64,000 nt of DNA from Zantedeschia hybrid cultivar (GCA_030544215.1 JARZZO010000014.1:19130234-19194233), one strand, 5' to 3'; shown: positions 10,564 through 23,799, counted from the first letter of the stretch. The notes: a model not told the origin generated them from the sequence alone. Made by a program: numbers and translations.

Positions 10564-13500
10564 GTTGAAAATTGCATTCTTGTTATCTTGATTTTTTTAA
10601 CCACCCAGATCAAGACACGCCATATTTGCATATGTTGGGTCTTAGTACTGTCCCACGTCACATCCTGTCAGGTCTATGTTGTTGTGGTGACACCTTTATT
10701 GCCTGATTTACTCCCATCTGCAACACAATGCCCTGTTGTGGTTATGTTTTGTGAGATACATCCTCTACCCTTTCCTGGAGATTTTGACTATGGGAGGATG
10801 TACAAGAAAATGAGGAGAGTTTGTAAATATTATACCAAGTTTGTATCATCAGGTGGGGAAACTGATGAGCTAAAAGCAGGGAAGAACTGCATTGGTGTTC
10901 CACCAAAATGTCATTGGCTAATCCATTGATGTAACAAAGAGACAGTTTTAACTAAAATCGCAGCATTGCTCGGGGTATGGCCTGATTGTCAGATAATATC
11001 ATTGTAGAAGGCAATGATAGCCATGGCAAGGAGAAATTGGGGGATGACTTCCAGTGGAAAGGCCGTCTGACCCATGATAGCCAGCTGTATTCTCAAGCCA
11101 GTTGAATGAGATGGATTTGTCTATGATGGGTCAGCTCTATTAGACTTTAGTTGAATAACTTTTTTTTTTCTTGAACAGAATGTGGAAGCTGAATGGACCG
11201 CATTGAAAACATTTTAGCAGTGTCCAGCATTCCCGAAAATGAGGGTATTCCCTGGCTAACTGCGTTGAGTAGTCTCCACAATATGGAAGAATGATTAGGA
11301 CTAGTAAAATTCAGTACTTCTGTTTTCTTTATGGTTGTGAGGAGGAATTTAACCATTAAATTCTTACGGCAATCCTGAAAAATGGAATGGATGGAAATGA
11401 AGAAACCAACATATGATAAGAATGTTTCTTTTGGGTATTCCATTGTATAGTAGTAGAAAACTAGTTATTGTTGATAGAGGCAGGTAAGTCAAAGACCCTC
11501 TTTGGTGCAGTGTTTTCTGCTTGTTAGGCTTAGGGGGAACAGAGTTTACAAGAGAAAATCTTAGAGAATAGATATGGTAATTGTAGAAATTTGCTCAATT
11601 TGGTGGAACAGGGATAAGATCTGCAAAGACCTAGGAAATCGAGGTTCCAAGATACTGTGTTCAGATCAAGTAGTCTTGGAAAACACTGGCAGGATTTTGT
11701 TATCAGATTGAAGAATACAAGAGGTTTATTGGAGGCAAAGAAAACGTTGGCTGGAAGCGCAGAATTGATGCATGAGCTGTGGAGAATCATGAAGGCAATG
11801 GATGCTGGAAGCAAAGTAGAGCAGACATTTGCTACGATGCCTTAAAAATTTCCAAGGATTACAGTTCTATAAGTAAATAGAAAAGTTTTTACGTTATTTA
11901 AGCAGACTGTATGGACGGTCTTGTAAAGATCAGCCTGGTTGCATTCGGAAGACTATTCATAGTTTAAATACACGTCAAAAATAAAAGTGTTTTAAATGAA
12001 ACAAGAGGTGCTGATTTTGTGGAAGCATGTCACAGCCCTTGGATGCAAAAGAATCGTTCTCATGCCATCAGAAAAGGAAAGGGATAGCGTGTGAATCTCA
12101 GGTGAATCTAGGTCCTTTTACTTAAATGGACCGGCAGACATAGAAAGTGATATTTAACACCCAGCCAATAATCACGCATGTTTAGAAGGATTGAAGGATG
12201 AACATGGTGTTGGTTGGTTTGATCAAGTACAGTGCCTTCCATTATTTTTTTCTTTGACAAATTAAACAAGTAAAAATTTGTAAAATGTGATTAACTGTAA
12301 AATGATACAGGATTAATTTTAATCTAAAATGTTCTGAAAAATCTAAAGGCAAGAAAGCTCACAAGTTTTCTTCTAGATATTTGAAGGGTTCATTATAATT
12401 TCTATCTGTTTTTAACGTCTAATGAGACACTTCATTTGAAACTTCTTTAACTTATTTTATTAATTTCGATCTTTTATGGTGAAAGTAAAAGAAAAGTTAT
12501 TTCTAATAAAAAATTTCTCAGGATTTAAAGAATTACCGACTGTGAGAATCTGTAGGTTGGTTCAAATCCTTTGGATTTGTGCGTTTCACTGCAAACGGAC
12601 CTGCTCTCGAAAGCAATAACAGGCAACAGAGAAAATTGAACGAGCCCTAATCGCCATATCGGGAGGACCCAAATCTAAGAGGATCTCCGAAGGACTTTGT
12701 TCTCTGTTGTAATTAGTAGAGATTACATGTGTGCATGAAGCACTAATCTTGTCTGCTTAGACGCAGCAGTCCCTTTGGAAATGTTGACACCAAATTATCC
12801 ATGATCCCTGCATTGTATACTAGCCTAGCCAGTTGATTCGTAGTATTATTTGTGTCCAGTCATGAGATATATCAAATTACAACCATCAACGAGATGATAT
12901 GTCTCCGAATCAGTAAGGCGTTTGTAGGTAGACAGCCAGAGAATACGGTAACGGTATTTTGCTATAAAATAAATAAAAATAAAATATACAAAAATAAATA
13001 TAAAAGATTTATATCCTAGAACAATAAGTAATTCGATTTTTTTCGATCAAATTGTTTATTCTAAGAAGAAATCATTCTCACTCAAATAAAAAAATTTGAG
13101 CAACTAAAATAAATAAACTATTCTACGCTTATCATTATGCAATAATGTGCATAAGTAGTGGCTGACATGAGAAAGTGACTTCATGTTGAGTCGTCAGGGT
13201 TTGGAGATCAAAGTCCTCTCATCCTAGCTGTCTGCGAGAATTCTAATCTTACTACCATCATCAATCACGCGGATCAAGGCTTTGCTAATATCTTACAGAC
13301 CCGGGATTTGTTGTTTGTTCTAATGACTTCTCAAGATCATTTCCTAAAAATGCTTAGCCTTGACCAGATTTGCCGTCCCCTGACTTCAGCTTGCCAACCT
13401 GCTTAGGAAGGAATGCATCATTCATTTCCCTGATCTACCTGACCCTCAAAACCAATCTTGATGATGCAGGACCATCGTTTTCAATGCTTTCCTCGTCAAG

Positions 13501-14000
13501 ATGAAATCTCCGCATAATTTGCTCAGGAGAGATGGAAATCTGGTTACCACAACCCCAATAGGGTGTCTGAAGAGAACACATATGCCAAGGTAAACATCTT
13601 GAGTATTCGTATTGCCGTAGGTTCGAGTTTTACGTACGGCGTCAAAAGATGATAAGCCAAAATCTCGTCACCATGATCAGAACTTTCTATCTTCAATCAG
13701 AGGAACAATGTCGGATAATTCCGTCAAAACAAAACACCGTTGAAGGACCCCTTGCAGCGGTCTGGAGGAGTTTCTTCCGATGCCTAAGTCAGAAGGCTGT
13801 GAATACTATAAGAAAGACTAAGTAGTTTGGACTGTGAAAAGTGTACCTTTGTTGGTTGGACCTGTGGTCTTTATATATTGGAATCTCCGATCCGCATGAC
13901 TATCTCTATCTAAGTGAGACCTCTGCGAACAAAAACCAGACCTTCCTCAAGTAATTGGACCACCCCATGGGCCATCTTAACTAAACGGCATTTTCTCCCT
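10564..14000. other. Unassigned intergenic DNA
   Basis: Short frames at 10588-10929 (+, 113 codons) and 11657-11845 (+) show no domain I recognise and no splice-consistent extension. 12950-13140 is AT-rich. I find no tRNA; a B-box-like 'ggttcaaatcc' near 12559 has no matching A box or acceptor stem. Old transposon remnants are likely but I cannot assign them. Confidence 0.35.
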
Positions 14001-14010
14001 TCACATATAA

Positions 14011-14415
14011 AATAATACTTACTGCACTACACTGTGTGTGGTAAAACGTCGATGGCTTGGATCACGTGAGTGCGTGATCTTATTTTTTAAAATTTTTTTT
14101 TAACCATCCATCTTTGATTAGACAGTCCGAATGCCGAGCTGGAGCCTTGCCAACTCGGCAATTTTTTTTTTTTTGAAAAAGAACTTGTTGCACCGCTCGT
14201 TGGAGGTCAGATGAAAATGCCAGCATGGTCCAGCAAGTGTTACTATTCCCTACAGCATCTCAAAAATATTGTAGCTACAACTGCAGGATCGAACAACACA
14301 TAAAATTTAAGGTTGGCTCCATCACCTGCGAAATTGTGGATTGATCACATGCCACCTGATCTCATAATTAATGGTTGTAGCTAAAATATCCTGAAACATT
14401 ACAGCAAGTATTATT
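14011..14415. mobile_element. Composite MITE of the 'taatactt-ctgca' family
   Basis: The left end 'aataatacttactgcac' is mirrored by 'cagcaagtattatt' at 14402-14415. An internal end 'cagcaagtgttactatt' lies near 14231-14247. A second inner inverted repeat, 'attgtagctacaac' (about 14269) against 'ggttgtagctaaaat' (about 14373), suggests two adjacent or nested copies. The target duplication is not clear. Confidence 0.5.
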
Positions 14416-14970
14416 CAAAAATTTGTATATCAAATATGGAGAAATGCAAGTTGCACCACCATCTGAACGCAGCTCTCTACTGGCCAGGCGCAATGCGCCA
14501 CCCGTTCTTTTCTACTACCTGTTGAAGGTGGTCACCCGTGATTGGCAACACCAAGGTACCCCTCAACGGCCAAAACCAGTAGATTCCAATCGAACACCAA
14601 ACTTTCCTGGCGAGAATATTTCAGCACGACGTACATCGGTATCGTCCTAAAATTAGCTCTAATAGACATACGATGATTAAATTACATTCTAAATGTATCC
14701 AAAAGAGATCGGTACCAAACTTATAAAAAATCAGATTAACGCAGACTAAATCACTTTTTTCCATTCCGTTTAAAACTATTTTTTTTTTCCAAGTCAAACA
14801 GAACCAAAGCTGAGATCTAGTGCTAACCTAGCACCTGTGAATGGATGGTTGCACACCACTAATCAAAGTTCAACTCAGACATATGCTACTAACTCAAAGG
14901 AAATTATTCCGCCGCTGGGCGCATTATTTCATAAGACAGAAGAAGGGACTAACTTCGACACATTCACAGT
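14416..14970. other. Region downstream of uricase
   Basis: It contains a 75-codon plus frame (14423-14650) with no recognised domain and AT-rich DNA. The uricase 3' UTR and poly(A) site should lie in its right part, on the minus strand. I cannot place the polyadenylation signal with confidence. Confidence 0.35.
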
Positions 14971-17900
14971 TTACATCTTAGACACAGCGCGGCTCACAGT
15001 TGCTTCGATTGTTCCATGAGGTTCATCTGTTGGAGTATATACATCATCTGCAAACTGCAAAAATGGTAAAAATGAAACAGATATCAGTGCACACATTTAG
15101 TAGGGAAGCTTGATCGAGATGTATGCATATAACATAGCCGCAGATGATGGTGACTGATGATACATGGCAAGGTAGATTATAATTGGAGCTTCTATGGGTA
15201 GATGTAATTTTAATTCTCCTTGTAGAGATTTATCTTTCCCTTGTGGAATGTCTTAATCTCGCTTTGATATAATGCATCTAGTTGGTTCCACATGTTCTTT
15301 CTGGTATCATAGAAGATAATATCTTCGGTGGCATACAAAGTTAAGCCAAGTCCCCAAACCCCCCCCTCCCAGGGCAATATATTCAGAATCTGGATTCTTG
15401 AGTCCTATGATTGGTGAACACCCGGATGTCCTTTGTGCACACCCCATAAAGACGAACCCCCGTGCAAAGATTAGATTGTGATGCATACAATAAGAGGTGG
15501 GTTGAAATATGTAACACGCATCTACGATGAAGCCCTTGACAAAATCACACCAAAGAGTATCTTTGACAGTTCTAAAAGGTGAATGGATATATTCCAAAAA
15601 TCAAGGTAGATCTCCTGGACATAACGCTCAAGATTATAAGAGGGATGCAGATACCCTGCTGCCTACCATCCACCTCCAGACAGAGGGGAGCCCACTGTGA
15701 CTTGTGATGTAAAAAACAAAACATTGGTTTAAAGATGCAACATGATTCTAAGCCTAGATTTTTACCAAACTGATCCATTCCCATTATGTCAAACAGACGC
15801 ACCCCAAACAGAAAGGAAAGGGAGGAACTACAACTGAAAGATGGCGCAATTATTCTCAGCCCATTGTCCAATAGGCTAAGGAATTACACAGCAGAAAGGA
15901 GACGGTACCAGTGGTTAAACTCTGTGGGATGAAAGACCACAAACTAAGATTGCACTTCAACCTGTCGCTTGTCATGCAAAAACAAGGATAAAACTTGCTG
16001 CATGTTATCTGGGTATTGTCGTGAGCACATATTATCTGATCAGAGATGGTTTACCTTTGAATTATGTCTTCCTGTCATCAATGTTCTATTTGATATCAAT
16101 CCTCTTTCCTCCTACAAACCAATATGGTGTAAGGAGGTTACTGCATGCAACCAAGCCATTATGATCTCTTCATAAATGCTGACACAGATATTTTTCTAAA
16201 ATTTGCTCCATATGAAAGTCAACATCTAAAGTTGCTTATCCCCAGCTAATTAATCTCTTCCCACCAGCAGCTTGACATCAAGTTGGCTGCTTTTCACATC
16301 ATCAATAGTCAGTGAATGGACAGGTACAAGTCCATGTCAGCAAACTTCCATATCAATGATCTAAATGTCACCAGAGGGGGAACTGTAAACAGTTTTATCT
16401 ATAGCTTTTTCACTGGATTCCATTCCAAGTTCTGTTAGCATAATCCTTATCATTTAGTAAATTGCATCAATTACTTGTGTGCGCTCTATTGCATTTGTAG
16501 AAGTGCATTTGTATGCACTCTATTGCCTTCCCATGATTTTTGCCCCCTCATATCACCATTCCTCAGTTTTAACTGAAGCAAAGCTCCTTAAAACCTTAAC
16601 AGTTCTCTTAATCTGGATAAACTGTTAACTAAGTCACAATAAAGAAGTCCAAAACAATGTTTAAAAGAACACACCTTCACAATTGTTGCACCATCTTTAT
16701 CAGACAAGTTGACAGGTAAGAAATGGATATTCGGCATGCTAAGCTGAATTGAAGCTATATTTGGAAACCTGAAGAGTTGCACAGCACAATCTTAAGATTA
16801 TAAAAGAAATGTGACAATTAATTCAGAAGTGAAAATTGATAATGGTTCCCAGATAGAAAGGACCTGTAGAGAACATGTTGTCCCATTAAATAGAGTGTGT
16901 TCTGAACAGATGGGCTGTACACACCTAAATTTGGTTGTCCAAAAAATATATTAACTAAAGCTTTCTTCACATCCATGTATATTTTTGTGAAACAGAATGA
17001 CGCCAGGGGAACATCAGAGAGCTGTTGGAAATGATATCTGCACAAAGAAAACCATCACTCCTGAATTAGTAACCTTCACAACAACCAGTAAAAAAGATCT
17101 ATGCAGACCTATAGATGCTTCTTAAAAGGAAGTGAGGCACTATGCCAAATCAAGATTGTTATAGTAGGATATAACCTCCATAATGCAGTGATCTCAGTTG
17201 CTAGCATTCTTTCCTTTGTGTCTGGCAGGATTGTGTATTGATCCCTTACAAATCCTTCAAACCCTGACTGCCCAAATTGTCAAAAGCTTAGTTAACAGAC
17301 AGTCAAGATTGTGTATATGTTTGTACACAGTAAGGCAGTACCATTGTTTACATATGACCACCGAGGCGTTTCAAGAAAAATGAAAAATAGTATTTCAAAG
17401 AGTTAAGCATGAAAGGACAAATCCCAGCAAAGGTCAGACTTTATGATGAACTTTATGATATTTAACGAAATTGAGAGGCTAGTGGATTCCAAGTGATTGA
17501 CCAATGCTTTTGCTGTGGGAAGGAACTGTGGGCTCTTGGTGCACTTTTAGCCCAGGGATCTCACAACTTTTTCTTTTTCTAGGGAAAAGGGCCCTCATTA
17601 GGAGGAGAGCTTTTATAAGCGCAGGTCACCTTCTTAACAACCAACCTAAGGTTATCAAGAAGCCCCATTTTTGCCTCAACAAAATCTAGTGCAAAGGCAA
17701 TCATGTGCGTATTGGCTTGGGATTCTCACAAAATGTCAACTTTTGTAGGAAGGAACAGTGGACTCTCACTGTTGAGATATTGCCACTTTAGTCTGGCCTC
17801 ATGGTTTGGCCTTTTTCCGAGGAAAAGGGTCCTCGTTGGGATGAGGGTGGGGACCTCCTTTATAAGCATTTGGATGCCTTTTCAACCACCACTACGGACC

Positions 17901-20524
17901 TATCTGAAGCCCCCATTTTTGCCTAAACACAGCCTTCTAAGGAGGCAAGCATATGCATATCAGTTTGGAGTTCCCATAGACAGTGCTGAACTGTAGCAGA
18001 AAGTAAACACAGCCTCTTCCTGTCGAAGTATAGTCCACCTTGGTGGTCAAGATTAATGACAATCAAGGTTGTGTAATCATCAGCTAGATGCAATTCACCA
18101 TATCATCATCCAATGTTAATGAAGAGTGACAAACATTTTTAATGAAGGCTCTTCAATAAATCATTGAATACATAAAGTAATTGCGCTTCATCCTGTCAGC
18201 CTGGTAAGAAGTTGAAAACTGTTGGAACAAAATGGCACTTACAGAGGATCTTGGAAAATTAATTAATTCATATTTGAGATCCATGACATAAGCTGGATAA
18301 CAGAGAATACCCATTAGCAAGAACTGGTTTTTACCTTGGTAAAAATATTAACATGCAAGTTCTTTTATAATTGTATCTTTGAGACATCCTATGAAACTTC
18401 TGGACTATGTAGTCACATGCAAGAGGCGAGCGAAGCCACCAAGGATTCACCTCAGCCTCAAATGCTTAGGCAGCCACCTAGATGTTTGAGACGATGTGCT
18501 TTCTATCATAAATCACCATGAAGGAAGAAAATAACAATACAAGAAAAATAAAGAAAACATTCAAAATAATCATATGTAAAACTTTAAGAAACACTGATCA
18601 TGTCCAACATATAATGACCAGTTTGTATATAACACTCATACAAGTAGTGAATAATCTAAGGAACAATATAAAAAAAAAAAAAAAATTAAAAAGTATCAAC
18701 ATGTAAGAGAAAAAGGGTACTGGACATCATTAAAAGAGACATTAGCTGCTTTGGAATAATTAAGAATAAGAAAAAGCACTGACATACAATTAAAAAAGAA
18801 AACAAGCATTTGGCATAGACATCATAGGCAAGTGCCCAATTAGGTGAGGCGAAGATGAGGTGAGACATTTTTGACTTGTCTCAACCTACTTCATTGCCTA
18901 GGCAAGCAAGGCAATTACCTTTGATAACATAACTTCTGGATAAACAGCCATTCATCTAATTATGTTTCCACTTTACCCAGGTGAAAAATAAGTCATGACT
19001 TATGACTGGAATGGAAATTGGACATTGTTGGCACAACATTCACCTTTTAGGTAAATGATTATTGATCTAAGAAATTGATCATCTTGGGGAAAAGTATAGG
19101 CATAGAATTCCTCTTTACGGCAAGTGACTACTGATGGAAAAAGTAATCCTTAACATTCATCAGAAAACATTACATAACTTGAAATTTGCAATCAAAATTT
19201 ACACAACTAAGATTTTTATATGGGACTCTGCAGACATCAAATTACAAACAGTTACTCTATGTAAACACTAGTAGTTTGTACCAACATAAATCAAAAATAC
19301 CTTTGTTGTTTTAAGTAAAGCCAATCCTTCAATACCAGATGTTATTTCCAGAGAACCAGACCTCTTGATTGTTACTTCCGTTGTATGCTTTTCAGAACCA
19401 AGCTTAAACCCTGCAAAGAAAAATTTATCAAGAGTAAGAAGGTCCACTTAAATTGTTGCTCCGTAAGGCCAAATAAGGAATTCCTTCAGGAAACCAAAAA
19501 TGAACATACGAAACTCTAAGCAATCTGCAAGATGGTACATGGTAAGAGATACTAAACAATTCACAAGGTCCCATAAATCTCAAACAAGTCATGGGATATT
19601 CTATGGCACGTTCATGCCTGAAAGCAAAATCTCCCCCCCCCCCGCCCCCCCAAAAAAAAAAGAAAAAAGGAAAAAAGAAAAAAAGAACTGAATACAGAGC
19701 AGTGACTATGCAATAGTAAAAGGAATCACAACAGAGGTAAGAAACTAACAAACCATGCTCGTGGGGCTTCCCATCTATGGCAACACGCTCCCATGGCTTC
19801 TCCACAATAGTGATTATTGCAGCAGAAACCTAAAGAATCCGAAAAAATAAAACTTCATTGTTGCATGCTATTCTCTTCTGTCAATTGCCACCGCACTTCC
19901 AGAATCCATCAAGTAACGAATATTCGATCTACCTTAATTTCCTATTGCCCCCTTTTTCCCGAGTCAAATTACGGATGAATCAGATTAGAGAAAAAGTAAC
20001 TTTAGGCAAACCTGCGGATAAAATGAGACGAAGTGGTTGCCCAGCTGGATCGCAAACTCCTCCATCGATACGACCTCCGGGCACTCCTTTGCTTTCACGT
20101 ACACCTGATCCATGATCGGGAAAGGAAACGCTAAGAAAAAATAAACCGAAGCAGAAAACCAGGTAAGGGGTCGAAACCCCAAAACATATAACTCCTTAAC
20201 AACAACAACAAGAAGCAAAAAAAGGGAACTTTTTGCAGCAGAAATTGTGTGGGGGACGAAGTGACCGCAGCCCAGAACGCAGAAGAAGAAGATAATTCAA
20301 ATAAACAGAAGGGATGAGCCGACCGTGTTCTTCATTGTATCCGTAGCGATGATCGCGGAGTTGTCGCCGAGGGTGTAGGCGGGGAGGCAGTCGGAGAGGA
20401 GGCTTACCCCCACCTTCCACTCCACGATGACGTCCCCGCCTTCCCCGCTCACATTCCTCCAGACCCTGCCTACCCTGACGCGGCTCTTCCCATGCCTCTG
20501 CTCCACCTTCAACCCTTCCGCCAT
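14971..20524 (-). CDS. Uricase (urate oxidase), 8 exons, peroxisomal
   Basis: It oxidises urate to 5-hydroxyisourate in peroxisomes (purine catabolism toward allantoin). Exons on the minus strand: 20524-20324, 20104-20012, 19829-19754, 19410-19301, 17267-17176, 17037-16864, 16768-16675, 15054-14971. All have GT/AG borders, phases match, and the sum is 924 nt (307 aa), the usual length. Family landmarks in order are 'EQRHGKSRVRV', 'SLLSDCLPAYT', 'ATDTMKNT' (with the conserved catalytic-site Thr), 'FAIQLGNHFVSFYPQ', 'KPWERVAIDGKPHEHG', 'GFEGFVRDQYTILPDT', 'QNTLYLMGQ', 'PNIHFLPVNLS' and 'YTPTDEPHGTIEATV'. The protein ends in Ser-Lys-Met, a plant PTS1-type peroxisomal signal. No stop or frameshift is seen, so the gene looks functional. 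Introns 4 and 7 are long (2.0 and 1.6 kb); intron 4 carries duplicated DNA. Confidence 0.96.
17470..17990. repeat. Diverged tandem duplication in uricase intron 4
   Basis: Two blocks of about 240-270 bp, about 17475-17715 and 17716-17990, share the same ordered landmarks: 'gaaggaac(t/a)gtgg(g/a)ctct', 'aaaaggg(c/t)cctc', 'cctttataagc'-like, 'gaagcccc.atttttgcct' and 'aggcaa(t/g)ca'. They are clearly diverged, so the duplication is old. The source is unknown; the TATA-like 'ttttataagc' and regular structure suggest a repeat element rather than exon DNA. Confidence 0.65.
18415..18935. repeat. Repeat with 'gcctaggc'-type ends in uricase intron 4
   Basis: The left part (18420-18495) has 'gaggcgagcgaagcc', 'cctcagcctcaaatgcttagg' motifs and the right part (18835-18920) 'ggtgaggcgaagatgaggtg' and 'cattgcctaggcaagcaagg'. 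Such GC-patterned ends around AT-rich filler resemble non-autonomous DNA elements. I found no clear target duplication. Confidence 0.4.
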
Positions 20525-20563
20525 GGCTCCACTCCCCTACACGCCTACACACACCCCTCGTCT

Positions 20564-20582
20564 TTCTCTCTCTCTCTCTCGT
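20564..20582. repeat. CT microsatellite upstream of uricase
   Basis: A (CT)n run about 40-60 bp before the uricase ATG on its template side, which is a GA run in the sense of the gene. It is probably in the 5' UTR or core promoter, where such runs are common in plants. Confidence 0.6.
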
Positions 20583-20599
20583 GTCCCTTCTGAGCTCGA

Positions 20600-20933
20600 C
20601 GACGCGTCCACCCCCTATTTGTTCTGGTTGCCGTTACACTGCCCCGCGACACTGTGCAGTAATAGCATAGAACCGTGGGGTCCAAGTTTGACACCTAATC
20701 TAATCAAGGGATCATGATGTCCGACTTTTTGGCCGATTTTTATTTTAAAAAATAGGTTTATATAAAAAAATTCATCTGATAACCATCAGAATGAAAAGTA
20801 AAATAGAAAACATTATATTTGTGTTCTAATTCTAATTTTTACTTCTGCTAAATATTAAATTTCAAAATAATAATAAACTAGAATCGAAAAAGGGTTCTCC
20901 AATTATATTGGAAGCGGAATCGAGATCTGAACA
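20600..20933. other. Uricase promoter-side spacer
   Basis: It becomes AT-rich within about 150 bp of the gene. I see no clear TATA box on the minus strand and no coding frame. Confidence 0.35.
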
Positions 20934-21293
20934 ATCAGCATCATCAGAAGTTGAACCAGCTGCCTAGGGCAGTTGGTTCACCCACTTCTCTTGCAAAAAG
21001 GAGGTCTCATGTTCGATTCTGGTTGGATCTAAAAACCCCTCAGCCATGCAGCCCCCCTAGTGTGTTGTTGGGATATTTATCCTTTGGTCTGTGGGATTAC
21101 TTTCCCAGAAATTAGACGGACCTGGAAATGTCGTCTAATTAGGCGGATCCATCGACCGAGCCAGAATTATCTCCAACTTTGAAGGATTATTTCGAATTCC
21201 TGATTAGAACCCCGATCGCTTGTAAATAGTTGTACATAATCGGCCTTTGGGCCCATTCAAAAAAAAAAAAAAAAATCAGCATCAGAAGTTGAA
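20934..21293 (+). mobile_element. tRNA-derived SINE with long target duplication
   Basis: The body is 20956-21274. An A-box-like 'agttggttcacccactt' and a B-box-like 'tgttcgattctggt' about 45 bp later mark a tRNA-like pol III head at 20968-21030. The 3' end is a run of about 17 A. The flanks are a target duplication: left 20934-20955, right 21275-21293. They are identical except that the left copy has one extra 'atc'. A copy with this intact duplication is fairly young. Related 3' parts occur at 23800-23920, 24085-24160 and 24545-24625. Confidence 0.85.
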
Positions 21294-21566
21294 GACTTGT
21301 TTAATTGGGTCCGCAGGAACGGCGTACCGCAGCGGAGCAGGCTTTGTTGTTGTTTGGGATTTGGGAGCTCGAACGTGCGTGGCAGCGACGTGGTGGGTGG
21401 AAGGCCAGCCCAGTCATCATGGTGATTGCCACAGCAAGAATCCAAATGGTTAGATACACAGACAAGAAGAGGAAAAACCATGGGCCGTCAAGTGCGTAGC
21501 CTCCACGATTAACTTATTTTTTTCCTTTTTTTTAATTTTTAAATTGTAGACAGAAATAAAGGTAGT

Positions 21567-21891
21567 CTTTAACATTCATTCTTAAAAATTCATTCTCACT
21601 TAAAATGAAAGATGAGTCCACTTAAATGTCTTTGATAACCTTTCTAGAAAAATCTTCCAAAAAAGAAGAGATCAGTCTAAAGAGAGTGAGAATGACTTTG
21701 AAGTTTTATTCTCATATTCAGAAGGCCTTCCATTACTTCTTTTATAATTAATTTTACCTCAAAATAGACATATTTACATAAGTTAAACATGATAGTCATA
21801 GTATTCTCATTCTAAGAATAGGGACGGGAGAATGTCCTTTTACTTCTTATAATGAAGAATGAGAAGGAATTTTTAAGAATGGATGTCAAAG
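21567..21891. mobile_element. MITE with 33-bp TIRs ('cattcttaaaaattc' family)
   Basis: The left end 'ctttaacattcattcttaaa' is matched by the reverse complement of the right end, 'ctttgacatccattcttaaa', and the similarity continues inward. The element is about 325 bp and lacks coding capacity. A relative lies at 29620-29850. I cannot assign the superfamily because the target duplication is unclear. Confidence 0.65.
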
Positions 21892-23790
21892 AAACAGAAA
21901 TTTTCCTTCCTTCATCACTACGAGAATAAGTTGTTTTAAAATTTTGTTTCTTATTGTATAACATATTAAATCGGAGGGTAGAAAAGACGGAATGGGATCC
22001 TCCGGACCCTCTTATATGGGCTCTAAAAGTCATCAGTTAGAATTAATAATTTTCTGGGTCCTATGCATCTATAATGATCTGAAAAAAATAAAATAAAATC
22101 AGTCAATAACTTTTTAGAGTCTAAAGAAGGATCCATGGAAAGCGTCTAGAGGATATCATTCCAGCAAAGACAGGGTAGACGAATGTGTTAGGATTGGGAT
22201 TTCTTTCATAATCTATGTACTCATCTATTCTTCACTGTCACATGTTTGATAATTGCATTCAATGGTTTATAACTTGTTTATTTATTTTATTTTGTTTCAA
22301 TCTTACTTATGTACATATTATAAAAAAAACACTAAAGTAAATAGCCAGATGGGAAAGTATCGTTTCTATTTCTAGTTTCAAAACCCTACAATCACTAGAC
22401 AGCTGTAGAAGAGAAACAGGGGAGCTAAACAGTAGAAAGGCTCAATCTCCACATATATATGAAATTTATAAAATCTTTCAAACTCTTTTAATTTTCTTAT
22501 CTAAAATTAACACAAACTTTACCCTAAATTTAGATTACTAACATTTTTTAAAGTAGAAAGAGTGAGGCTCAAACATATTTTCCATATTATGGGGAATTTT
22601 TAGATATTTTTATGATGTAACACGATCCATTTGAATCAATCTCTCTTCCTTTGAGAGACATCTTCCTAGTCCAGTCCAAATTTAATACAACACAAGAATC
22701 ACTTATTGTCAACATCTAGCACTATTATAGGTCAACAGAAGAGAAGAAAAAAGGAGAGATTGAGTAGACAATTAACAAAGAAAACTTGGATAGAGTTCTT
22801 GCTAGCCGCAACCTTAGAAATCTCATCCTACCGGCTCCCAAGTCCATCAATTCTATCACATTCAAGAATACACGACCATTATATAAGGCGGAACGACATG
22901 ATCAAGATGGACACGATGAGGCGTGATGCTCTAAGACTAACGAATTTGTAGTCTCCACTACTTGGTCTTTGTTATTCCTATTAGTCGTATAAAGTTGTTG
23001 TTATGCCTGTTGTTAGTTGTTGGTTAGTGAATGGAAATTTTTTAGGAGAAAGATGCATCTCTAAGGTTTCGAAAAACTTAACACATCTTTTTAGCACCCA
23101 TTGAAAAGGACCCGATCTACCTTGCACGTAGGCCAACAGAGTAGCCTACAAGTGCTCGAGAGAATGGGTTATGTTTCATATACACACGGGTGGTAAGCAC
23201 ATGCCATGTGAATGTGCTCGTCTCATTCGATGTTTTCTTCTGATGTTAGTGTTCTATAATACATTAAACATTCCAAGCAAAAAGTTAAATTTAGATAGAT
23301 TTAGGCCAATCACATGATCACTATCAAGTCCCAATTAAAAATAAGATTAGATCGATCACATGATCAGCATACATAAGCTTGAATAACGGGGTTTAAGAAA
23401 GTCGTTTCCTCTTTGAATACCCCGTCGTGAGCCCAATCTTTGTGGGCCAACTTTAACAGGCCAACATGGAACATAGGTCCATGTTAATCCATTGACTAGC
23501 TAAGCGTTGTTTCTAGTTGGAGCAGAGGAAATCTATCAAAGGAGTAATACTTGATGCACTGAGAGTCAGTACAACAAGCTAAGTTATCTTGTAATGCAAG
23601 ATATCATTAGTCCAGTTGAGTACAACTTTTTCAACAGGTGGACCACACAAGCATCAAATGCAAGTGCAGGATTTTGAGCGTGACAAATATCCGTACGTGT
23701 GACAAATATTTCGTGGACATGATAAATACGATTTGTCATGCCCACGAAGCATTTGTTATACCTAAAGAATATTTACTTCTTAGAATGATC
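21892..23790. other. Unassigned intergenic DNA
   Basis: AT-rich, with only short frames such as 22706-22951 (+, 81 codons) and no recognisable domain. There is nothing I can support as a gene. Confidence 0.35.
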
Positions 23791-23799
23791 AGATGGATC

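Noticed and set aside
12545..12620. tRNA gene suggested by 'ggttcaaatcc'
   Set aside because: No A box, anticodon arm or pairing acceptor stem is found at the right spacing.
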